This document shows, one piece after another, positions 11,990-23,969 of a stretch of DNA of 64,000 nucleotides. Source of the DNA: Morella rubra (taxonomy: Eukaryota; Streptophyta; Magnoliopsida; Fagales; Myricaceae); the NCBI GenBank assembly GCA_003952965.2, contig RXIC02000073.1, forward strand, positions 62,001 to 126,000, given 5' to 3'. The position numbers were made by a program, and so were the translations under genes. Numbering within the stretch: the first letter of the stretch is position 1; every line of letters starts with the position of its first letter. The notes beneath the pieces are model-generated. The model made no database searches, was not told where the DNA came from, and was given only the letters and a program-made list of their open reading frames with translations.

Positions 11990-13531
11990 CGATGGAATTG
12001 CTAAAGGGGAGCCTCTCTTTCTCAGATCTGTGCAAGTGTGCTGAAAAGTAGTGATGTTGTAGGACTTATCTGCAGCTGATCTTCTGCTTTGCGACAGCAT
12101 ATACAGACTTCTCGAGGGTCAGGCACTTCATGCAATTATCTCTTTTAGCGGGTCTTTCTGTTTCAACAGTTGTTTTGAGAATGTGATTGATCTGGACTGC
12201 TAATTGCCGGCCGATGTTGATCTTGCTGTACGAGTATAAACTCTATTCATGTATTCTACTTTGAAAGAGATCATCGCCATATTTGTCAAGTCCAGTTAAA
12301 AGCTGGAAATCTCGACCAATAGCGTGAATTTAATAGAACTGCACCAAAGAGTGATTTCCTTGAGGGCTAAAAGACATGTTGCATGGAAGGGGGGTGGGAG
12401 AATGCCAACGGGTTTTTGGAACAGAAGGCGCCTATGAACTCTCTCCTACGGGCAATAAAAACCAAGCATTCCTTTCGAAATACCCCCCTACCTTATAATC
12501 TCTGAACAATCCTGACCGCAAGGCAAAGGCCCGGAAGATATGTAGAGAGTGTGGCGGCTGCAAAGTGGTGATTTCCATTTCCCACTTGGGTAGACGACAT
12601 ATAGTATATATAAATTATGATATTTTATTAGTTTAGGTACTACAATGTTGCACAAATATAACAATGACATGTCAGTTAGAAACAAACCATTGCCCCCCAA
12701 CTAGCGACTTTAAACACCATGGATTTCAGTTGAAGATTTCATAGGCTCTCTGCTGCTGCATAGACCTGCAAATTGAGGCAAATAGCTTCAATACGAAAGC
12801 TAACAGGGCTTGGACAAGAAGATCATTCATTGTACGACAACCGTTGAAAGAAGATAAAAAAAGCAAGGGAGATCATGAAAATTGCTTACTAGGTAAGAAG
12901 GCTCGTGAAAACAGTAGTCCTGGCAGCCAAAATTCCACAGTAATTTCATCTGTACACAATCCCGGAACATTAACAATTTCGTTAATCTGGCTTGTCATTG
13001 CGTTGCCAATATATTTAAGTGAACACTGTGCAGGTACACACGCCGACATAGAGTATAAAATTTTGTGGAGAGCAATCATCAGAATCTTTAGAGGTATTTG
13101 ATGTCCGTAGACAAATGTCAGATTTCATGTAGTTCCTCATGCTCTTTACCAAGAAAGTGCACCCAGAACCATTACTCATGAAGTACTATGCTGATCATGA
13201 AATCATTTTTAAGTTCGAGCAAGAGGGGTAAAATTAAAATCCACAAGATCAAGCCTACTTTTCCTTCTACAAAGTTTGATATATGGAAATTTTCAGGTGT
13301 ATGACTGTGTATGTATGTATGCATGTGAGTTTGTGCTTTTTTGCGTTTTTCTGAGTTTCTTTATGTGCATGTACACATATTGCACATCCATGATTTGACC
13401 ATTTTCTTGAGAGAAAAAAAAAAGGCTTCTAGATGAGGGTAGTTACCTCAATAAAAGCCAAAGGAATATCCTGCAGACATGAGCAGCTTCACCTTCTTTC
13501 TCTGTCTAGTGTTAGTTATCGTTCTGTGTTT
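11990..13531. other. Convergent 3' flanks of DUF3754 (+) and RPK2-like (-)
   Basis: Both neighbours end here, so the stretch holds two 3' untranslated regions and the space between. The open frames are short and have no recognisable similarity. I see no RNA gene or transposon. Confidence 0.5.
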
Positions 13532-16500
13532 TCAACTTTTCAGCTGCTTCAATTTATCAAGAACCTGCTTCATCGAGGACCGGATGGAAAGTGTCTCAAC
13601 TGTGCAGGCTGATGCTATCCTTAAGAGCCCTAACAAATTCTCCTTAGGCCCTGCTTCCCATAATTCAGGAGAGAAAAGCTCAGAAGAACGGCCTTCCTTT
13701 ATCAACAATTTGGCCCACGTCACAATATTGAACCCATTACCATACTCAGAAAATGATGGATCAAGTGACTTTTTCCCTGAAATCAGTTCTAACAACACAA
13801 CACCAAAGCTATAAACATCTGCCTTATCGGAAACCCTGCATGTGGTTGCGTATTCTGGAGCTACATACCCAAAGGTTCCGGCAACATCTGTTGTGGCATG
13901 GGTCTCAGATACTTCTAGGAGCCTAGCCAACCCAAAGTCTGAAAGATAGGCATTAAGGTCCTCATCAAGCAGGATATTGCTGGGCTTTATATCCCGATGA
14001 ACTATCCGAGGAACACAGGAGTAGTGAAGGTAAGAAAGAGCCTGTGCTATGTGAATTGCTATCTTATGGATAATCGGCCACTCTATGTCTTTGCCTGATC
14101 TATTATGTATGAGAGTTTCAAGGTTTCCACCCGAAAGATAATTGTAAATTAAGAACATTTCGGCCTCTCCCACATAATATCCAATAAGAGTTACTAGGCG
14201 CTTGTGTCTAATTCTTCCTAATGTTCTTATCTCTGCATCAAATTGTTCAATGCCTTGAAACCTACCTATAGAGAGCCTCTTCACAGCTACAAGGAAACCT
14301 GGGACCAATTCCGCCTTGTAAGTTGACCCAAAGCCACCCGTACCAATTAGATTCTGAAGGCTGAAATTCCCCGTAGCTCTAACCACACGATCGTAATGCA
14401 GTTCAGCGGGAGCATCTGAGAAGGTCACCACCACTTTCCTTCTCAAGCTAGCAAGTCTACCAAGCTTTCTCCTTCCAAAAATGATAACAAGAACTATCAC
14501 TAACACTAGGAATACACAAAGTACAACAGTTGCGGAGGTAACCACAGCAATTATAATAGATTTCAATTTTCTCTGCCGGTGCAATTTTTGTGCTTCGAGA
14601 GGGATTGGAAGCCCAGCTGGTGGGGCAGGGTATGGATCCGGGCAAGAATGCAGATATCTATTCCCTTTGAAGGAATCACAATCACTCAGGTGCTGAAGAC
14701 GTGGGATATGACCGGACAGGTTGTTGTAAGAAATGTCCAGTTTAGTAAGACTAGGAAGGGCTGAGAAAGATGAAGGTATCTCTCCACAAAGTCTGTTGTG
14801 AACGAGCAGTACAATTTCAAGACCTGACACATTTGTCAAACTTGCAGGGATAGTTCCAGTAAGGGAATTTCGCGATAGATCCAAAACCACGAGAGAACTC
14901 AACTGACCAAATTCAGACGGGATTCCTCCCGTCAAATTATTTCCTCCAAGAAGCATCTGTTTCATATTTTTCAGCTTCCCCAGTTGAGGAGGGAGAGGTC
15001 CTGACAGTCTATTGCCACTTAAATCAAGGCATTGAAGCATCCTCGAGTCACCAATACCAGGGCCGATCGATCCACCAATCTGATTGTGCGATGCTTGAAA
15101 CTCTTTTAGCTGCAGACAGTCAAGAAGCAATGCTTGATAAAGTCCAGCAGATAGTAGGTTTGCACTCAGGTTGAGCGAAAAGCTCTTCAGATCATTGCAG
15201 TTTGAAACTATACGAGCTGGAAGTTTCCCACTGAACATGTTATTGTTCAGTAACAATCTGTAAGAGAAGTTGCGACTGGTTGCCACGAACTCTTGTCCTA
15301 AAGAGAACAAAGGTAGCGAACCGGTGAGTTTATTCCAACTAAAATCATGAACAACTTCAGAAGTACGTCCATAACGGCTGTTCATTTGAGAACCCAAAAT
15401 AGTAACGTCAAAGTAGGCATTTTGAATGTCTTCCTTATCTACGAAATTAGGATATTTTCCATCAGTCAGCAGAGAGGTAGCAGCATCACAATTGCCTTTC
15501 TCAAAACTTGGAAGAACGCCGGATATGTTGTTCCGACTGACGTTGAAGTACACCATACATGGAACCCGCAGCAGAGTAGGGAGATACCCCACCAAATTGT
15601 TTGAACTCAAATCCAAGAAACTAAGACTCCTACACAATCTCAAACCCTGCGGTACAATACCAGTAAAATAATTCTGCCCCAAGTTGAGAATTCTAAGCGA
15701 GCACGAATCATTCCAATTACTGGGTAACCGTCCCCCAACATTGGCTCTGGGTGCCCACAAGACCTGTAATCTCGGAAGCAACCAGACCCCAGAAGGTATA
15801 CCCCCCTCAAAGGCATTGAATTCACCTATAAAACTGCCCATTAAGCTCAAGCCATTCTCCTGATTTGAAGAATCATCAACCAAATCTGTCAACACAAGAA
15901 CAGACAACTTGTGGCAATCACCAAGCTGTTGAGGGATCCTCTCGGTAAGACTGTTCCTAGAAACATCCAGGACCCGGAGCTCGGAAATTCTGCCAATCTC
16001 GGCCGGGATCCCACCTTGTAGTAAGTTCCCATCAAGCAAAAGGGTGCTCAAATTCCAGCAGTTGCCAATCCAGGGCGGGATATTATCGGTTAGAAAGTTA
16101 CGGGAAAGCCTCAAATGGTTCAAGGTGTCACATTTGTCACGGAAACCAATGCTAATCTTACCGGAAAGTTGATTATTAGATAAATCAAGGATTCGTAGCT
16201 TTCCCAGACTAATCAGTGTATTGGGTATGGGACCGGAAAGCGAATTACATGACAAGTTAAGCAAGCGCAGAGAGTGAAGACGGCTTATCTGAGTGGGAAT
16301 GTTGCCGGAGAAGTTGTTGCCTTGAAGTTCAAGAACCTCCAAAGACAAAAGCTTTCCGATGCTCTCTGCAATCTCGCCGGAGAGCATGCTGTGAGGAAGG
16401 GATAAGGAGATGACTCTGGTGGAAACGTCGTCGTCACAGGTGACGCCGTACCAGTGGCAGTGGTTGGTGAAGGGTGTCCAGGTGCAGAGCAGATTGGCGG

Positions 16501-16639
16501 GCCCGGGGGAGACGGACCTTTTGAAGCTCAGAAGGGACAACGCGTCACTGTGTAGAACCGAACTAGTGCGAGCAGCCTCGGTGGAAGCCAGTTTATACAT
16601 CAAGAAAGACAAAATGACGAGAAGCCATGAAAGAGGCAT
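13532..16639 (-). CDS. RPK2-like LRR receptor-like kinase, intronless
   Basis: A single exon of 1035 codons. It starts with a hydrophobic signal peptide (residues 1 to about 22), then the LRR N-terminal cap with a paired-Cys motif (CHWYGVTC), then about 20 leucine-rich repeats. A transmembrane helix lies at about 693-720 and a kinase domain at about 757-1030. The kinase keeps the G-loop (GTGGFGSTY), VAVKR lysine, HRD (IVHRDIKPSNILL), DFG (SDFGLARL) and APE, so it should be an active RD kinase. The kinase and its tail (SIRSSMKQVLDKLKQL) closely resemble Arabidopsis RPK2/TOADSTOOL2 (LRR-XV), which works at the plasma membrane in meristem, anther and embryo patterning. RPK2 is about 1150 residues; this protein is shorter and lacks the PPSC-type tail, so it may be a diverged paralogue. 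No introns, as is common in this group. Confidence 0.88.
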   Translation of the reverse strand: MPLSWLLVILSFLMYKLASTEAARTSSVLHSDALSLLSFKRSVSPGPANLLCTWTPFTNHCHWYGVTCDDDVSTRVISLSLPHSMLSGEIAESIGKLLSLEVLELQGNNFSGNIPTQISRLHSLRLLNLSCNSLSGPIPNTLISLGKLRILDLSNNQLSGKISIGFRDKCDTLNHLRLSRNFLTDNIPPWIGNCWNLSTLLLDGNLLQGGIPAEIGRISELRVLDVSRNSLTERIPQQLGDCHKLSVLVLTDLVDDSSNQENGLSLMGSFIGEFNAFEGGIPSGVWLLPRLQVLWAPRANVGGRLPSNWNDSCSLRILNLGQNYFTGIVPQGLRLCRSLSFLDLSSNNLVGYLPTLLRVPCMVYFNVSRNNISGVLPSFEKGNCDAATSLLTDGKYPNFVDKEDIQNAYFDVTILGSQMNSRYGRTSEVVHDFSWNKLTGSLPLFSLGQEFVATSRNFSYRLLLNNNMFSGKLPARIVSNCNDLKSFSLNLSANLLSAGLYQALLLDCLQLKEFQASHNQIGGSIGPGIGDSRMLQCLDLSGNRLSGPLPPQLGKLKNMKQMLLGGNNLTGGIPSEFGQLSSLVVLDLSRNSLTGTIPASLTNVSGLEIVLLVHNRLCGEIPSSFSALPSLTKLDISYNNLSGHIPRLQHLSDCDSFKGNRYLHSCPDPYPAPPAGLPIPLEAQKLHRQRKLKSIIIAVVTSATVVLCVFLVLVIVLVIIFGRRKLGRLASLRRKVVVTFSDAPAELHYDRVVRATGNFSLQNLIGTGGFGSTYKAELVPGFLVAVKRLSIGRFQGIEQFDAEIRTLGRIRHKRLVTLIGYYVGEAEMFLIYNYLSGGNLETLIHNRSGKDIEWPIIHKIAIHIAQALSYLHYSCVPRIVHRDIKPSNILLDEDLNAYLSDFGLARLLEVSETHATTDVAGTFGYVAPEYATTCRVSDKADVYSFGVVLLELISGKKSLDPSFSEYGNGFNIVTWAKLLIKEGRSSELFSPELWEAGPKENLLGLLRIASACTVETLSIRSSMKQVLDKLKQLKS

Positions 16640-18795
16640 TGTTCTCCACCTAGATTTTACCGAGTTGCAGTCGCCAGCGGCTAGGACTTAACCGGGGAAA
16701 ATGATAGCTTAGCGTAGAGAAAAACAAGTGCAATTGTTGCGATCAGTGAGAACAAACTAAAAACTTAGAAAGTGACGAAAGTTTTGACGCTTTGTTTGGA
16801 GCAAAATAACAAAGCTTTTAGCAGAGACTGCAAGAAGACAAAGAATGGCCAGCGAAAGGAACGGGAAATTGTTCATGACGCTGTTTGTCACATGCATGCC
16901 TTTTTGGCTTTGTATTTTACTATTTTTGAATTTAAACTTAAACTTTATTTTATACTAACATTTCTGTCTACATGTGTTAGTTCATTTTACGTTACAGATG
17001 ATAAAAATGGATTAAAAGGGAATGAAAAATTCAGTAAATTTATTAGAAATTATGCAACTAACTGAAATAGTCCTAATCAAATATGTAAAGGGATACAGAT
17101 GAAGAGAAGCCATGCATGAGCCATTGCCTGAAAATGATTCATCTTTCTGGACCCAAAGAAAGAGAAAAAACGACAGAGAGAGAGAGAGAGAGAGTCATGC
17201 GTTTCGAGGGCGTCGATCTAATTCAGATCACGATGAACACCAAAAGAAAAAAAGGTGTAGTTTATTACAAAAATAGATCGAAATGAGTGCAAAACAGGCA
17301 AGGGAAGCTTAAAACATTTCCTTGGGGGCATAAGAGACAGCGAGCCACAAATCGAGCTGAATGTTTGTCAGCTGCCAGTTTCTTTCAATTTTTTCTGTAT
17401 TAAGCGCATTCTTTACACCAGCTAATATACGCCGCTTCCTGGTTGCATCGATCCCCTCTGAATAGGTTAAAAGTCTGTGGACGCATTTGCCACTTGATTC
17501 TTCTTTATCGATTTAGCGAGACAACTACCCGTCCTCTGCTAACTATTGCTTTGGAATTTGCAGAAAACTGAAAGAACTTGGCCGTGGTGAAAGGGACCCC
17601 CTACCCCCTACCTTGTACAATATTAATGGAAGTTTCTTGTCTCATAAAGAGGATAGTTTGACTTAGTTTTCACAACTACAGGATCAGAATTCAGACCTAT
17701 GTAAACGCATTTGCAAGAACGAATTTGAGTGGTTGATAAGTTTGAAATATGTAAAGGGATTTGATCAATACCATGCGACACTCACTTTTTGTGGGCCCGT
17801 GAGTCATACTAATTGTTTCATACAAAGTTGTTCAAAAGGTAGGTCGTCTTAGAAAACGACATCAAGAACAAATAATATAAACGTACATGTTTTTCGCCCA
17901 AATTGAAGTGTCACGGGTTCAGAGTAAATCCACCAAAATTTTAAGGATTTGTCAAAGCAAAGAACGAAGCCAATTGCAAACGTCCGGGATCAATTTTAAA
18001 TCTTTGACGCCAGTTTGTGTAATAGTTAGAGAACCAACAGGTTCTAATTGTTTTGAGGCTGCAGGGGTGTGTCCTCGTATGGAGTATCATCGATGATCCT
18101 GGGATCTTGTTGTCAATCACGATTGCAGACGTCTAATTGGAGATCATAGGCATGTATATGGTAATTATATAGCTCAAATTCTCGTTAACAGAAAGGATCC
18201 ATACTCGTCATCAATTCATTAATTCATCCGGGGTGCAAAATGTCTAACACCTAACATAGATAGTCATAAGATGCAATATGTCAGCGAAGTTTATAATTCA
18301 GTGTTAAAGCTGGTAGTTTAAAATATAATGTGTGTAAAAAATGTATTTATCAACATATAATACCGATACAAAGGCATGCAGCCGTCTAGAATTCAAAACC
18401 CTTGCCATGTCTAGAATTTTTTCGATACGTCTTTTCACTATCAAATTGCCACAATTCTCGTGAGAAGGCAGGCTCCTGATATAACTGGAAGTACCCGAGC
18501 GGCAAACATCTGAATATCTGTGGGTTAGATCATCAGTTTTCAGATCGTAATTAAAAATCTGCACACCCAGCTCCCAATATGATAAGCCAGCTCCTGACCA
18601 ACACCAATGATACCAAATCTATTTCTGTATTCTCCACCCTTTGATCAAGCCATAATATCACCCAGATTTCAACGTTTAGAGTTGAGATAACAGGCCCAAG
18701 TAACTAGTAAGATGGTTATGCAAGCTCAAAACTTTGTGGGGACATAGACAGGTACCCCCTGTGGCCCTAAGAAAAGGTCACTCAGAGTAGTAACA
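16640..18795. other. RPK2-like promoter side and UTP23 3' flank
   Basis: About 2.1 kb without a convincing gene. The part next to 16639 should hold the promoter and leader of the RPK2-like gene; the part next to 18796 the 3' end of UTP23. A GA run lies at about 17177-17195. Short open frames show no similarity I recognise. Confidence 0.5.
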
Positions 18796-21150
18796 TTAAC
18801 CATCTCTCTCTGCCAGCTTTTTCCCTCCACGTGACCTCGTCCGCTTCCTGCTCCTGTTTCTCATAGAATTTTCTCCATCCGTTTTTTCCTGCATCGAAAT
18901 TCCAACATTTCAAAAGCACATTGAGGTACAAACGTCTATCAAGAATGTAATGTTTACTTCCGCTCAGATCTGTGAGAGCTCAATGTTCTTTTCACGGTGT
19001 ACAAGAGTGGAGGTTCTAAGCATAAAAGCAAAGAAAGAGGAAAAGAAAAACTTGAAACAAAGTGTAGACTCATTAAATAAAAAGCTCACCTTCACAGGTA
19101 CAGGGTTTGGTTTTTCGTGGCTCTTCTTCTTCTTACATGAAAGCGGATTTGGAGCCTGCTAAGTTTGTAAACCATGAGCATCAAAGACAAGTCATTTAAA
19201 AAACAGTTTCTCATAGTGATACAAGCAGAAGAGCATTCTATCACTTCTAATAAGCCCTAATCTATACATACACCTGAGCATAATTATTTTATCCTTAAAG
19301 ATGAAGATAATTGCTAGCTATATACAACTAACTTCTCCTAAATACCTTCCACATTTTGAGACACAGAAAGTTGATGCCCTAGGTAGGTAGACTAATGCGT
19401 AAGGAGCAGAAGTTACCTTATCAAGTTATCATGACTATATATTCATAAGCTGACACTACTTTAGAACACAAAATCATATTCATCCGAATATCATCTATTT
19501 CATTTCAGCTTTGCAAATAAGCAAGGATATATTGGTTATCTTTGCTCTTCCAGATCATCCCTGCGCTTTCAATAGAAACGACAAAGTAAAATTCTCATGT
19601 GATTGGCATAACTAAATTATAATGTGCACAAGGCATAAGTGTGAGCAGTTTCGCCCAGAAGGATTAAGGATGGCAGATGTTCACAAGCTACAAGCAAGAC
19701 CTATATCCCACTCCAGTTTGCAAAAGTCAATCTGTAGTTAAAGCACTGACTATAAGACCTTCATATTATGACCATAAACACTCAGCAATAAACTTCCTGC
19801 CTTAAAAACCTCCATACCACTCCAGGTATTCAAAACTCCAAATCTACAGGAAGTTTAACATTTCAAATTAAGTTTGAGATGTACAAACAAGTTCAACGGG
19901 TAGGGATATAAAACAGCAAGAATCAAGGCTTGAAGAAACCAGTCAAGACCAAAAAAAAAAACAGGATAAAGAAGTATGTGGATGCAGATTACAACCTTGG
20001 CTTTCTTTCTCTTGAATTGAACTTTATCCTTCAAATCAAGTCCCTTTCTTGCAGTTGGCGGTTGTCTTACAGTCTGTATCCCAATGTTTTGGTCAACAAA
20101 ATCCTTGTTTTCACCAGAAGAATCATTAGCTTCATCATCAGCAGAGCTATTCCTTGCCCTCTTTTGTAACGTCTTATGATCCAACTCAGTCATATGCAAG
20201 CGGTCTTCCTCAGAAGTTTTGACAAATTGGCGTTGAAATGCAGATGGGGGTTCAAGAAAAAGGGCATTTCTCAGACCAAATATCACAGGGACTCCTGGAA
20301 TCTGGAGGTGTATGGACAAGTTATAAGATAGACCATGTGTCGCGTTCACTAAATTCAAATAGAATAAGAATTCAAATAGAAAATAAGTCAAAACATGAAG
20401 CACCTTATTGGCATAGCATCCGAGAGAATACAAAACAAACTAACCTCCTGAAACTTCTTTCGCAGATCATTGTCCTGGGTAGCAAGAAAGAAGTGCTCAG
20501 GATTCTTCTGTCCAATAATGTCCGCGATGCAAGCATCAGCAGTCTTGCTTTTTTCATGATCACAACTGTCATAGAAGTTCGATTCGCAGTAAGTAAAAAC
20601 AATAACGCCGCGAGCATTGGACTTTTTTGAAGCCATACATTAGCTAGACTTCAAAAAATTAGCCCAAAAAATGAATGAGACTTTTTTTGTCAGAGAGGCA
20701 GACCTGGCTGTAAAGAGCTGATGAGCAGCGTCAAGAGCTTGGGAATAGGAGTTACCAAGCCTTTTCAACTCAGCAAGAACACATCTAAAACAAAATATAG
20801 AAGGGCACCCGAAAGGGGGGCCTCATGGGTTCAGCACCATAAAATACAGATGGAAAAACAATGCTTAATCAAACGCTTGGCAATTACAGTTATTATTGCT
20901 TGCAGAAGAAATAAAAAAAAAATTAGTAGGGAGAAAGAAAGGTAGAGGAGAGCGACCGGGTGGTGAAGAGTTTGACAGGGACACCGGCGAGTATATTAGA
21001 AAGAGCCTTGTCCGCAGGTTTGATATTATTGACTATAAGATGGTGTACAAAAGTACCATCACATAAGACCTTGAAGGGCTGTCTGAACCCAAAGCATGCC
21101 GTGTAGAACCTCACACTCTTCCTATGACGCTTCTGCTTTTTCACCCTCAT
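18796..21150 (-). CDS. UTP23: UTP23, PIN-domain rRNA-processing factor
   Basis: Six exons on the minus strand: 20957-21150, 20704-20784, 20445-20565, 19996-20301, 19090-19158 and 18796-18888. Phases close and give about 287 residues. The N-terminus (MRVKKQKRHRKSVRFYTACF, then FGFRQPFKVLCDGTF) and NPEHFFLATQDNDLRKKFQE, PGVPVIFGLRNALFLEPPS are hallmarks of UTP23, a degenerate PIN-domain protein of the small-subunit processome that acts in the nucleolus on 18S pre-rRNA and releases snR30/U17-type snoRNA in yeast. The PIN part spans residues 1 to about 165. The C-terminal third is basic and rich in Lys/Arg (KKKKSHEK, RNRSRKRTRSRGGKK), fitting RNA binding and nuclear import. The acceptor of exon 5 is a tandem AGCAG, so a one-residue length variant (with or without Gln) is expected. 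Confidence 0.9.
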
Positions 21151-21925
21151 CTTATTTTCAGAATAACCTCAGCTCCACACAGAATAAATGCCAACCTGAT
21201 CCGCCAGAAGGAGATATCGACGAAAAGATGAAGTTTTTAACGGGTAAAACTAATTGCAGAACCACAGGATGCGAAAGCCCGCAGATTACGTTGACTTTGA
21301 CAACGGGCGGCGGTGAATAGCGGACAATTTGAGGAAAGGCGGTGGTGGGGAAAGAGGAGTGAGAGGATCCGTGAACGGGTGCGGCAGGAGGAAGCAGGGG
21401 AAGGGTTTTGAGGTACATGTGGTGATGAAAACGACGTCGCTGCCAATGGGAGGAGGAGCAGAAGAGCAGCTGGGTGAGCTAAACTACAAACCCCTATTCC
21501 GGCGTGGGCTTCTACCCAGTTTAGTTGGGGACAGGGCCTAGGGCTTTTATGCATGTGAAGTCCACGGAATCGTAACGCGTTGGGCTCAGTCAACGTAACA
21601 TGGGCCTCCTTGTAAAATATGCTTAGAAGTTTATGGAAGAAAGAAATTGGAAAGATAAAGAAGGATTATTTGAAAAATCGGGTAGGATTATTTGAATACG
21701 GTTGCTTTCGTTCATTTGGGTAAAGAAGGGAGAGAGGAGAAACACAATATTTGAGTGTTATTTTCTAGCTTTAACTCGTTTTTTCAGTCAGAAGGTAAAA
21801 GGAAACTTTCAATTATTTGATGGGGGAAATGCTTGGATTCCAACTAATTTGAAGGGAATACAATAAAGTCCAATTGTCTGAACCCCCTCCAAAATTCAAG
21901 AAGAAAAAAGAAACAGAATCATTAT

Positions 21926-21960
<35 letters not shown>

Positions 21961-22295
21961 TCTGAACTGATTTAGATGACAATATCTTTTGACGCCAAAA
22001 CCCATGTAGCCATGGCACCTCCAAGTTCAATCAAGCATTCCTAGTTTAGTATCTTTTACTCGAGAAGAAATATGAAGCATACACCCAATTCCCAAACAAA
22101 TATAACTGGCAAACCAGACAGCAATCACCATTTACCCAGCTTTTCATTCCAAATGTGTTGTTGTGTACATATGTGGAGTCGGATCCTTCCCCTCATGAAG
22201 ATGAAATTCGTGAAATTAGAACCAAAATGTTGGACGCAAAACAAATTCCTTTTACTTTCACTGCCCATAGTACCATTTTTCAACTTTGCAAGGGC
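21151..22295. other. UTP23 promoter side and intergenic DNA
   Basis: The first 300-400 bases upstream of the UTP23 start are GC-richer than the surroundings and probably hold its leader and promoter. A long (TC)n run lies at 21929-21960. The minus-strand open frame of 118 codons at 21237-21593 is low in complexity and I do not take it as a protein gene. Confidence 0.5.
21929..21960 (+). repeat. (TC)n microsatellite
   Basis: About 14 TC units, followed by a degenerate CT-rich tail. Confidence 0.85.
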
Positions 22296-23905
22296 TCAAT
22301 TGGCCATCTTAGCCCATGCTTGTCGTGAAGCTGGTATCTTTTCAAGGATCCGATTTTCATCTGCTACCACATGATTAACTCCTTGATGTCTCCCAGTATT
22401 AGGCTCCACAGACCACATAGTCTGTGATGCTATTCGCAGATCAAAGAAGTTGAAAATGTAGCTAGAATCCTCTGATACTTTTTCACCTTCATATAGAAAA
22501 CAAAACAACTTTAGCTTTGATATAAGTTAGACAACTAATACCTTGAAAAGATATTACATCCCACAGTTCTAACTTTTTCGCTACAAAAATTACTCATTCC
22601 AAACTCCCTGTAAGCCCAATGAAATCACATGGATGAGATCATTTGTCTTAACAGCCAATAAATTTCACAAATCCCATGTATGAGGTTATGGACTTGGCAT
22701 GTCAACAGGTCAGCTCCTGCGAAGACTTTTTTTAAGGCATTTCATAAGTGAAGAAATTAGGATCCATAGAACAATCACAGAGTTTAAAATTAGCATAAAC
22801 ATGGATATTGTAGAATCGCAGAATCGGAGAATATGATTGAATGCACAAAGAGTCCGCAAAAGTGTACAACAAGAATGCACAAAGCAGAGAATTGCCGGCT
22901 TAACAAAGAAAAGGTTAATTGAAGTTTTCTATGATAAACCACAGGATTATTTCCACTTTTTATTAACCACATGCGATTTGGACCACTCTGTCCAGATCCA
23001 GTGTCAAAACCAAGAGATTAATGGAGTGGGGTGGGTTGGAGTACATCTATTTATTTTGATAGTAATACCAATATCAAGATTGACATTGCTCGTTAAGCTC
23101 AGATTAGAAAGTTGATAGCAAAAATTTATAGGCTGAGCAGGAGCTTACAAATTGCCCTATAATTTAGTGTGGATGGATACAATTAATGCAAGAAATCAAT
23201 TTTTCATATTTACTTTTCAGATAGTTGGGGAAAATCAATAAAAATATATCAAACAAGAAAACAAGTAAATGTGGGAAGTCAGAAGAAAATGTTACTGGCC
23301 TAGTTGAATCTTCAGCCTGGACTGTACACGAAGTTTTCATGAGAGTTAGCCGCTAATTCAGTACCTTGGCTCTGTCTGGAATCTCTTGACAGTACTGCCA
23401 ACAGAAACTATTAGTACCACCGAAAAAACCAACCAATCAATAAGCCAAAAGCAACCACCCATTTTCACCAAATCATGAAAAATGGTGAAGTCGTAACTTC
23501 AGGATAATCTCGTCCACAAAATCATCCTAACTATGCCATCACAACAGCTAATACCACAAAACCAAATCAATCATCAAAATGTAACTATACTAGAACCCAC
23601 AATCTCATGAAATTCAAATGCTCCAATATGCTATGTGAATTTTGGACACAAAAATCGTGGGGAGGGGGAGGAGAGCAAAGTGAATCATGGTTCCATGGCC
23701 TAACAAACTTCAGAAAGAATTAAGAAGTCAGCTTCTATAAAAAGCAAAGCATGATTTATCTAGAACAATCCAGTGTCATTGTTCACATGTTTAAAGCGAT
23801 ATCAACACACCTCTAACCACAAAAGATAAAGATCTTGTAGTTGAGCGCCATAAGAGCCAGAGACCAAGGTGAGGGTTCCATTTGTTGATCATGTTTGGCG
23901 CGCAT
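22296..23905 (-). CDS. Possible small three-exon protein gene (uncertain)
   Basis: I do not recognise this protein. Three minus-strand pieces have splice-like borders and matching phase 1 joins: 23818-23905, 23365-23394 and 22296-22486. Joined they encode about 102 residues, from MRAKHDQQMEP (a second in-frame ATG lies at 23881) to a tail with SSYIFNFFDLRIASQTMW, PNTGRHQG and RILEKIPASRQAWAKMAN. The tail composition looks protein-like rather than random. The middle piece is only 30 bases. The first piece lies just 3' of the UPF0496 stop codon, so all three may instead be spliced pieces of that gene's 3' untranslated region, or chance. Confidence 0.22.
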
Positions 23906-23969
23906 ATTACTTTCTCTAGTCAGAACTAATACATAATAAGGATAAGAAGCAAAAAAAGGTAAAATTAAG

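Noticed and set aside
21237-21593. 118-codon minus-strand frame upstream of UTP23
   Set aside because: Composition is low in complexity and it covers the probable UTP23 leader; no known domain.
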